From: an uncultured Gardnerella sp.
Lineage (GTDB): Bacteria; Actinomycetota; Actinomycetes; Actinomycetales; Bifidobacteriaceae
Length of the DNA stretch: 17,543 bases
Direction of reading: 5' to 3'
NCBI GenBank assembly: GCA_947289115.1
Contig: CAMYPG010000011.1
Coordinates: 1-17,543 of the forward strand
The notes beneath the pieces were generated by a model that saw nothing but the letters and a program-made list of their open reading frames with translations, ran no database searches and had not been told where the DNA came from. Made by a program: the position numbers and the translations under genes. The stretch's first letter is position 1, and each line of letters begins with the position of its first letter. This document shows positions 5,303 through 11,269 of the stretch, one piece after another.

Positions 5303-7153
5303 CTAAAACTCACGACCGAAGCGATGAACACGACTACCACGTTCGCCACGTTTACCGTGCCAACGACGTTCGCTGCGTTCACCACGTTCACCACGTTCAC
5401 TGCGCTCACCACGTTGCCCACGTACGCGCCCGCGCCCACCGCGTCCACGACCGCGACCTTTACGCTTCTGCTGCTCCGGCTCCGGCATACTCCAGCCTTC
5501 TTGAAGCTCGGCAGCTTCACCAACAATCTCATCTAGAACTGATGAAGAAGGACTCACATCCTCAGCTTTCGCATGAATTCCAGCCTTACGAAGCATCATA
5601 TGAGCAGCGCGCTTCTGATTAGGAAGCACAAGCGTTACGACATCGCCTTCTTCACCAGCTCGAGCAGTGCGACCCGAACGATGCAAGAAAGACTTAGGAT
5701 CCTCAGGAGGCTCAGTTTGCACAACTAATGCAACGTCGCTAATATCAATACCTCGCGCAGCAACGTCCGTAGCAACCAGCACGCGCACCAAGCCTTCAGC
5801 AAACACAGCCAAATGACGATCTCGCTGATTCTGCGACAAATTACCTTGCAAATCAACTGCAGGAATACCTTGCTGCACAAATTTTTTCGCCATATTCTTC
5901 GCTTGATATTTTGTGCGCGTAAAGAATATAGAACGTTTCCTTCCGGAAGCAAGCTTTCGCAAAACTTCGTATTTATCCCCTGCAGACACAGCAAAAATAT
6001 GATGCGTCATAGTGTCAACTTGGCAATCAGCATCATCCACAGCATGGACGACAGCATTTGGAAGGAAACGCTCAACTAATGTAGAAACTTGCTTATCAAG
6101 CGTTGCAGAAAACAGCATGCGTTGACCATCTGGCGCAACTTGCTCAAGAAGTCTAGTAACAGCAGGAAGGAATCCCATATCCGCCATTTCATCTGCTTCA
6201 TCAAGCACGCTAACCATTACTTTTTCAAGCGTAAGTGCTCCTTGACGCAGCAAATCTTCCAAACGTCCAGGGCAAGCAAGCACAATCTGCGCACCCTGCT
6301 TAAGTTGCGATACCTGACGCTGGTATCTCACACCTCCATACACTGTCACAGTACGCATGCCATAAGCTGCAGCAAGCGGCGCTATTACGTCATCAATTTG
6401 ATGCACAAGCTCGCGAGTTGGAGCAAGAATTATTGCTCTAGGAGCAGGAATTTCACTAGACTCGCGTGACTTACGATTTTTATCAGAATGAATTAAATCA
6501 ACAAAATTCTCAGCTAAACGCGCAACAAGTGGAATAGAAAATGCTAATGTTTTACCACTTCCTGTGCGACCTCGCCCTAGAATATTCGCACCTTGTAATG
6601 AATCAGGAAGCGTTGCTTGCTGAATTGGGAATGCAGTAGTTTTCCCATCAGCACGCAACACTTCTACCAAGGGCTCTGGGACTCCAAGTTGCGCAAAAGT
6701 GACATCGTCACGGTAATTTTCACAAGATTCAATAGCAGAGTCTGGAATAATTGTTGCGTTATGAGAATCTTGATTTTGCTTTTTTGAAGTAGGACGCAAA
6801 GATATTGCAGAATTTTGTTTTGTATTATGAGATTTTGCAATATCATTTTTAACAACATTATTTTTATCAATATTATGCTTAGCAAAATTATTTTTAGCAA
6901 AATCTTGTTCAGCATCCGCAATAGCTACTTCTTCATAGCGCAAGGCTTTTTCGCGCGCTTTTTGACGAGCTTTTTCTGCTTTGCGATTTCGCTCCCTGCG
7001 CGAATTGAACTCGTGATTAGAACCGTAATTTTTATGACTACCCTGATATTCAAAAGGATTGCGTTTTTCAGCTGATTTCCTAGTATTTTTGACGTTCTTG
7101 GTATTCTTCGCGCCTCGCTTTTGGGCGAACGCAGCATGATGAGTATGCGGCAC
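5303..7153 (-). CDS. DEAD-box ATP-dependent RNA helicase with RG-rich tail
   Basis: A superfamily 2 RNA helicase of the DeaD/RhlE type, expected to remodel RNA in ribosome assembly or mRNA turnover. Numbering from GTG 7153 (616 residues): Q-motif region about 153-180, motif I GRTGSGKT near 195-202, PTREL, DEAD at 318-321, SAT at 349-351, ATDVAARGID in the second domain, and HRSGRTARAG at 491-500. The tail from about 563 is almost all Arg, Gly, Glu and Ser and should bind RNA. The N-terminus is long, basic and low in complexity, with a five-residue repeat at about 84-113. GTG 7153 is preferred over the in-frame ATG at 7183 because GAAAGG (complement of 7159-7164) lies 5 nt upstream of the GTG and nothing similar precedes the ATG. 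The paralogue within the DEAD family is not resolved. Confidence 0.93.
   Translation of the reverse strand: MPHTHHAAFAQKRGAKNTKNVKNTRKSAEKRNPFEYQGSHKNYGSNHEFNSRRERNRKAEKARQKAREKALRYEEVAIADAEQDFAKNNFAKHNIDKNNVVKNDIAKSHNTKQNSAISLRPTSKKQNQDSHNATIIPDSAIESCENYRDDVTFAQLGVPEPLVEVLRADGKTTAFPIQQATLPDSLQGANILGRGRTGSGKTLAFSIPLVARLAENFVDLIHSDKNRKSRESSEIPAPRAIILAPTRELVHQIDDVIAPLAAAYGMRTVTVYGGVRYQRQVSQLKQGAQIVLACPGRLEDLLRQGALTLEKVMVSVLDEADEMADMGFLPAVTRLLEQVAPDGQRMLFSATLDKQVSTLVERFLPNAVVHAVDDADCQVDTMTHHIFAVSAGDKYEVLRKLASGRKRSIFFTRTKYQAKNMAKKFVQQGIPAVDLQGNLSQNQRDRHLAVFAEGLVRVLVATDVAARGIDISDVALVVQTEPPEDPKSFLHRSGRTARAGEEGDVVTLVLPNQKRAAHMMLRKAGIHAKAEDVSPSSSVLDEIVGEAAELQEGWSMPEPEQQKRKGRGRGRGGRGRVRGQRGERSERGERGERSERRWHGKRGERGSRVHRFGREF
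6815..6904 (-). repeat. Six tandem 15-bp units inside the helicase gene
   Basis: The segment encodes six consecutive five-residue units of the form [N/D/H]-[F/I/V/N]-x-K-x, reading DFAKN, NFAKH, NIDKN, NVVKN, DIAKS, HNTKQ. The DNA is visibly more AT-rich than the helicase core. The units are degenerate at the DNA level, so this is an old or selected repeat rather than a recent expansion. Confidence 0.65.
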
Positions 7154-7224
7154 AATAGCCTTTCGTAAAATATGTGTATTCAAAACTTAAATTTCAAAAC
7201 GTGAACTAATCGAGCCTAGCACAC

Positions 7225-7256
7225 GCCTGGCACAATCACGGCAAATGTTGTCAAAA
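7225..7256. repeat. Dispersed repeat, copy C
   Basis: It contains ATCACGGCAAATGTTGTCAA. This parallels ATCACTGGCGAATGTTATCA of copy A and the matching part of copy B. It is shorter and more diverged at its left end, and lies upstream of the helicase start in the same orientation. Confidence 0.4.
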
Positions 7257-7291
7257 AGCGCCGAGACGCTCGCACTATAAGCGCTCGCTTC

Positions 7292-7336
7292 TGAGCTTGC
7301 ATGGAAAAAGTCCACTGAACTTTCCATGCAAGCTCA
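7292..7336. repeat. Long hairpin in the ettA-helicase gap
   Basis: TGAGCTTGCATGGAAA (7292-7307) and TTTCCATGCAAGCTCA (7321-7336) are perfect 16-bp inverted repeats around 13 nt. A shifted pairing of AAAGT with ACTTT can lengthen the stem with a two-base bulge. Neither side has a U-run, so it is not an ordinary intrinsic terminator. CGCTCGC is also repeated nearby at 7267-7273 and 7282-7288. It may protect an mRNA end or be a small interspersed element. Confidence 0.6.
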
Positions 7337-7395
7337 CGCTCCGAGTTACTTTCGTACACTACGCTCCAAGCGCGAAAGCAGGTCGTCGCGCAAAC

Positions 7396-7438
7396 GCCGG
7401 AAAATCACCAGCAAATGTTTCCACCAAGAAATGAAAAC
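7396..7438. repeat. Dispersed repeat, copy B
   Basis: Same motif as copy A (GCCGGAAAATCAC, then AAATGTT and TGAAAAC) located 10 bp beyond the ettA stop. In minus orientation both A and B form part of the sequence just after a gene's end. Confidence 0.5.
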
Positions 7439-7447
7439 AAAACTCAA

Positions 7448-9124
7448 CTAGCGAGTGAGCTTACGGTGCAAGCGATGCGGACGAGCAGCTTCCTCACCCA
7501 AGCGCGCAATCTTATTTTCTTCGTAAGCTTGGAAGTTACCTTCGAACCAGTACCAATTTGCAGGATTCTCGTCGTCGCCTTCCCAAGCAAGAATATGCGT
7601 TGCAACTCGGTCGAGGAACCAGCGATCGTGCGAAACCACAACAGCGCAGCCTGGGAAATCAAGTAAAGCGTTTTCCAAGCTTTCCAAAGTCTCAACATCC
7701 AAATCGTTAGTAGGCTCATCGAGAAGAAGCAAGTTTCCACCCTGCTTAAGAGTCAAAGCCAAGTTCAAACGGTTACGCTCACCGCCGGAAAGCACACCAG
7801 TAAGCTTCTGCTGATCCGAACCTTTAAATCCAAAGCTTGCAACATATGCGCGAGTAGGAATCTCAACGCCTGCAACCTCAATAAAATCAAGTCCGCCGGA
7901 AACAGCTTCCCACAAGTTCTTATTAGGATCCAATCCTGCACGATTCTGATCCACGTAAGAAATCTTCACAGTATCGCCAACAATAAGCTCTCCGCCAGAA
8001 AGAGACTCCAAGCCCACAATCGTCTTGAACAGCGTAGACTTACCAACACCGTTTGGACCAATCACACCAACAATACCATTACGAGGCAGCGTAAACGACA
8101 AGTCGTCGATAAGTACACGGTCGCCAAAAGCCTTGTGAATATGCTTTGCTTCCAAAACTTGCGAGCCCAAACGTGGACCTGCTGGAATTTGAATTTCAGA
8201 GAAGTCAAGCTTCTTGGAATTACGTGCCTCTTGCTCCATTTGGTCGTAGCGTTCCAAACGAGCCTTGTTCTTAGCTTGGCGAGCTTTCGGCGAGCTACGC
8301 ACCCAATCAAGCTCATTCTTCAAACGCTTAGCAAGCTTGGCATCCTTGGCACCCTGGATTTCCATACGCTTTGCTTTAGTTTCCAAATACGTTGAGTAAT
8401 TTCCCTTATATGGATAAAGCTGACCACGGTCAACTTCGCAAATCCACTCCGCTACGTTATCCATAAAGTAGCGGTCGTGCGTAACAGCAATAACAGCACC
8501 CTCGTACTTGTGCAAGAACTGTTCAAGCCACAAAATAGATTCCGCATCCAAATGGTTAGTAGGCTCATCCAAAAGCAGCAAATCTGGAGCTTCAAGAAGA
8601 AGCTTACACAATGCAACTCGACGCCTTTCACCACCAGAGCACACAGAAACAGGCGAATCCGGATCTGGGCATTGCAAAGCATCCATAGCCTGCTCAAGCT
8701 GCGAATCCAAATCCCAACCGTTTGCAGCGTCAATTTCAGTCTGAAGCTTACCCATTTCTTCCATTAACGCATCAAAATCAGCGTCTGGATTAGCCATTTC
8801 TTCGCCGATTTGGTTAAAACGCGCCACTTTTTGCGCAATCTCACCAAAAGCCATCTTAATGTTTTCGCCAACCGTCTTAGTGTCATCAAGAGGTGGTTCC
8901 TGCTGCAAAATACCTACCGTATAGCCAGGAGTCAAAGAAGTTTCACCATTGGTCACATTTTCCAAACCGGCCATAATTTTCAGCAGCGTCGACTTACCCA
9001 TGCCGTTCGGACCCACAACACCAATTTTTGCGCCCGGAAGGAAGCTTAAAGTAACATCGTCGAGAATTACACGATCTCCGTACGATTTACGCGCCTTAAT
9101 CATCTGATAGATAAATTCAGCCAA
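7448..9124 (-). CDS. ettA: Energy-dependent translational throttle protein EttA (ABC-F ATPase)
   Basis: EttA binds the ribosomal E site and gates the first elongation steps according to the ATP/ADP ratio. The 558-residue protein has two ABC domains and no membrane segment. Domain 1 has GPNGMGKST at 38-46, SGGER at 163-167, LLLLDEPTNHLD near 182-193 and the switch histidine H216. A basic linker follows at about 250-310, including the family-typical SSPKARQAK. Domain 2 has GPNGVGKST at 356-364, LSGGER at 445-450 and LLLLDEPTNDLD near 465-476. Length and motifs match EttA better than other ABC-F types. The only usable start is TTG 9124 (in-frame TAA at 9142-9140), giving the family's MAEFIYQM. 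AAGGA (complement of 9137-9141) stands 12 nt upstream, which is long. A stem-loop lies just before it, so initiation may be modulated. Confidence 0.95.
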   Translation of the reverse strand: MAEFIYQMIKARKSYGDRVILDDVTLSFLPGAKIGVVGPNGMGKSTLLKIMAGLENVTNGETSLTPGYTVGILQQEPPLDDTKTVGENIKMAFGEIAQKVARFNQIGEEMANPDADFDALMEEMGKLQTEIDAANGWDLDSQLEQAMDALQCPDPDSPVSVCSGGERRRVALCKLLLEAPDLLLLDEPTNHLDAESILWLEQFLHKYEGAVIAVTHDRYFMDNVAEWICEVDRGQLYPYKGNYSTYLETKAKRMEIQGAKDAKLAKRLKNELDWVRSSPKARQAKNKARLERYDQMEQEARNSKKLDFSEIQIPAGPRLGSQVLEAKHIHKAFGDRVLIDDLSFTLPRNGIVGVIGPNGVGKSTLFKTIVGLESLSGGELIVGDTVKISYVDQNRAGLDPNKNLWEAVSGGLDFIEVAGVEIPTRAYVASFGFKGSDQQKLTGVLSGGERNRLNLALTLKQGGNLLLLDEPTNDLDVETLESLENALLDFPGCAVVVSHDRWFLDRVATHILAWEGDDENPANWYWFEGNFQAYEENKIARLGEEAARPHRLHRKLTR

Positions 9125-9141
9125 AGTAATATACCATCCTT

Positions 9142-9167
9142 ACAAACGTTGAAATTCCAGCGTTTGT
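9142..9167 (-). promoter_or_regulatory. Stem-loop directly upstream of the ettA ribosome-binding site
   Basis: ACAAACG (9142-9148) and CGTTTGT (9161-9167) form a 7-bp stem with a 12-nt loop, ending at the first base of AAGGA. The stem could influence access to the ribosome-binding site. No riboswitch class was recognised. Confidence 0.3.
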
Positions 9168-9236
9168 TGCAACTTGCGTAAAAAGCGTTTAGTACTTTTA
9201 CCTACTTAATTCAAGCAAGATGCAACTTACATAAAA
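9168..9236. repeat. Direct repeat in the ettA leader
   Basis: TGCAACTTGCGTAAAA (9168-9183) recurs as TGCAACTTACATAAAA (9221-9236), with 14 of 16 bases the same and a 53-bp period. It lies between the DUF3180 and ettA genes. Function unknown. Confidence 0.35.
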
Positions 9237-9262
9237 CTACGCAAACTAATAGCTAGCAAATA

Positions 9263-9763
9263 CTAGCACGTTGCTGGCGTACGATTTGACTTATTGACAG
9301 ACTCAGAATCATCTTCAGGCGGAATCTGGCAGAGCCACTCGCCCAAAATCCCAACGACCATATCAATAAAGCACACCAAGCCAGCAATAGAGCATTCACG
9401 CACAACAGAGTTATACAGAATTATTTCACTGTGTGGCAGACTCATTAACAACTGCCCAACGTACCAGCCAGACAAAATAGCACCTGCCATTCCCAATGCC
9501 TTAGACAGCATAAGAGCTGCAACAGCAAATTGAGAACTTACAGGCTTCTTATTTTTATCTTTGTTAGCAACACTTTGATGAGTTTGCAACGCCATAACAA
9601 AAGTTATTAAGCCAGCAATCACCATAATTGCAACAACAACCCACGGAGCTCCTGCTAACGACATAGCACTAGACTCTGTTGACGACACTAGAAATGCGCC
9701 CAGCACAAAGCCAAACAGTAACCCTAGTACCAGATACCACCAAGGTGTGCGATACGCTTTCAT
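9263..9763 (-). CDS. DUF3180 family membrane protein
   Basis: A 166-residue protein with four membrane segments at about 8-26, 39-59, 80-107 and 121-144. It has the DUF3180 signature: an LSKALGMAGAILSGWYVG stretch in the third helix and EWLCQIPPEDD after the last. The family's function is not established; in Actinobacteria it habitually ends the folate operon behind folK. The start is ATG 9763, overlapping the preceding gene's TAA as TAATG, with GGGG (complement of 9774-9777) about 10 nt upstream. A longer frame to 9787 exists but would only overlap its neighbour further. The tight coupling shows that the two genes are translated together, although the folate genes that normally accompany this family are missing or degraded. 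Confidence 0.87.
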   Translation of the reverse strand: MKAYRTPWWYLVLGLLFGFVLGAFLVSSTESSAMSLAGAPWVVVAIMVIAGLITFVMALQTHQSVANKDKNKKPVSSQFAVAALMLSKALGMAGAILSGWYVGQLLMSLPHSEIILYNSVVRECSIAGLVCFIDMVVGILGEWLCQIPPEDDSESVNKSNRTPATC

Positions 9764-10998
9764 TAACAACCATCCCCTATAAGCCATTGCTCTGAGTATA
9801 CCCCAACAGTTTGAGCATCAAAAGCAAACGCTAATGAGTACGAAACTGAGTTGTCATCCAAAGCAGCATCCGACTCTATCTGCAGCCACGGCATAAGTTC
9901 AGGCGACTTAGGGTCAACCATCACCATTTCCGCTAGTTGTTGCGGCAATTTTTCTGCATCAACAGTTCTTGTATCAGCAGCAGAAGCACCATATGAACGC
10001 GTACCCAACACTCGCACAGTCACCTTATCTTTATACAAAGTAGCAACAGCGCGAAGCAAGCGAAGCAGTTCATACTCGTCACCGCCCGAAGACAGAATAA
10101 ATACAGCCGCGTAATAATCACCTTCAAGCATATTGGCAACATATAGTGCCGATACGCCATCTACGCGAGATTCTCTATCCTGCTCAAGCATTGCAACTAT
10201 TCTCAGCATAGCAGAACGCGTGTCTTGTTTCGCGACACCCTTCATAGAAATTACTGCAGTTGTCTGTAACGGAGTCGGACATATACGGAACAAAGGAGAC
10301 TTAGTTTCTCTTTTAACAAGCTCACTGCCATAATTGACACTTTTAGATTCATCGACACAAGAGCACTCTGAATCTCCATTATTTTCATAATCATCCGCGA
10401 AAGAATTTGCGATATCAACGGCAGCTTTAGCAGCTGCAGCAGCGTCCTCGTCTTCTTTGCGCTGCTTTTCTTTTCTATCTTCCTCAATAAGAGAACGATA
10501 GTAATCTGCTATTTCGCCTTCCTCAAGATCGTCAACTGATACGCTTCCACTACGAACAGCAACATGCGCAAGAGAATCAGGAATTACACGCCGTTCCGAA
10601 TAATTTAACTCTTCTCTAGAAACACTATTCAAAGTAACACAAATATCGTCAACAGTGCTTTTCATGCCGTAATATTCGCTTCTTAAAGCAGCATGAACAG
10701 TAATATCAGCCTCACTAATTTGCCAAGTGTGCATAGCAGAATTTAAAACAGATTTAGCAATAAGTTCTAAAGCTATAGCAGGATGCTCCTCAATTTCGCT
10801 ATCTTTTTCGCAACGTTTAAGCATAAAAGCAAGACGCTCAGCAATTTGAGGAATATCTATTGCGTTAGTCTCATCTCCGTCTAATGCATTACTCAAATTA
10901 ACTTTTAAAACAGCATCTATGTAAATAGAAGAATATAATCCAATGACTATTGAGTCACCGCTTGGGCGAATACCCTTCAAACTTATGGTTGTATTCAT
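9763..10998 (-). CDS. Degenerate FolB-FolK fusion, probably without catalytic activity
   Basis: The 411-residue frame is intact but poorly conserved. Residues 3-125 follow dihydroneopterin aldolase (FolB): ISLKGIR, ALELIA (E78 in the place of the LIETLA glutamate), DITVH, and VDDICVTL. Residues 247-380 follow HPPK (FolK): AVISMKG for the usual A.GSN start, DTRSAML, VSALY, DYYAAV, ELLRLLRAV, and PELMPWLQIESDAAL, which parallels the FVLVPWL..DPDA end. Catalytic features are gone. FolB has lost the tyrosine of its VxY segment and the lysine of HKP (HAA here). FolK has lost the RTLDLD metal-binding motif (TRSYGASA here) and PHPR. A charged, Ala-rich linker (about 160-240) joins the halves. Position also fits: after ftsH and coupled to DUF3180. 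The call rests on remembered family patterns, not on an alignment. A repurposed or decaying protein are both possible. Confidence 0.7.
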   Translation of the reverse strand: MNTTISLKGIRPSGDSIVIGLYSSIYIDAVLKVNLSNALDGDETNAIDIPQIAERLAFMLKRCEKDSEIEEHPAIALELIAKSVLNSAMHTWQISEADITVHAALRSEYYGMKSTVDDICVTLNSVSREELNYSERRVIPDSLAHVAVRSGSVSVDDLEEGEIADYYRSLIEEDRKEKQRKEDEDAAAAAKAAVDIANSFADDYENNGDSECSCVDESKSVNYGSELVKRETKSPLFRICPTPLQTTAVISMKGVAKQDTRSAMLRIVAMLEQDRESRVDGVSALYVANMLEGDYYAAVFILSSGGDEYELLRLLRAVATLYKDKVTVRVLGTRSYGASAADTRTVDAEKLPQQLAEMVMVDPKSPELMPWLQIESDAALDDNSVSYSLAFAFDAQTVGVYSEQWLIGDGC

Positions 10999-11164
10999 AA
11001 TTTCATCTTCTACTCTCTAATAAAAACAATTTAAAATTCCAATTATTCGTTTATTTATCTTTTACTCTTACCTATAATACGCAAAATTAATATTTCGATA
11101 CATTGTACTCGATATAAATCAACATGCGTAATTTTTTGCATATAACACTAATTTTTATTATTAA
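10999..11164. other. AT-rich gap where folE and folP would be expected
   Basis: This very AT-rich spacer lies between the ftsH terminator and the FolBK-like gene. No frame resembling folE or folP is visible. Minus-strand TATTAT and TACAAT look like -10 boxes but lack convincing -35 partners, so the promoter of the downstream pair is unresolved. The gene has only a weak ribosome-binding site (AGAAG). Confidence 0.35.
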
Positions 11165-11226
11165 ATTCTTAGAAAAATAAAAATAAACGCTGACAGCAAT
11201 AAATTATATTGTTATCAGCGTTTATT
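11165..11226 (-). terminator. Intrinsic terminator of ftsH
   Basis: AATAAACGCTGA (11182-11193) and TCAGCGTTTATT (11215-11226) are perfect 12-bp inverted repeats. An inner CAATA/TATTG pair (11197-11201 with 11207-11211) extends the hairpin across an internal loop. In the minus direction the stem passes into UUUAUUUUUAUUUUUC. It lies 44 bp after the ftsH stop and separates ftsH from the FolBK-like gene. Confidence 0.85.
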
Positions 11227-11269
11227 AATGATTGTATTTTATCTGCTTCTTAGCACTGTATTTACACTA

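Noticed and set aside
5303..5470. Tandem GTTCACCAC-like units on the plus strand as a CRISPR or satellite array
   Set aside because: They are the codons of the RG/RGE/RSE-rich tail of the helicase; there are no spacers.
7249..7254. Minus-strand TTGACA as the helicase promoter
   Set aside because: The bases at 16-19 bp downstream read GCCAGG or similar, not a -10. The hexamer is also part of a dispersed repeat.
9252..9267. GCTAG/CTAGC hairpin at the DUF3180 stop codon as a terminator
   Set aside because: The stem is only 5 bp, overlaps the stop codon and has no U-run.
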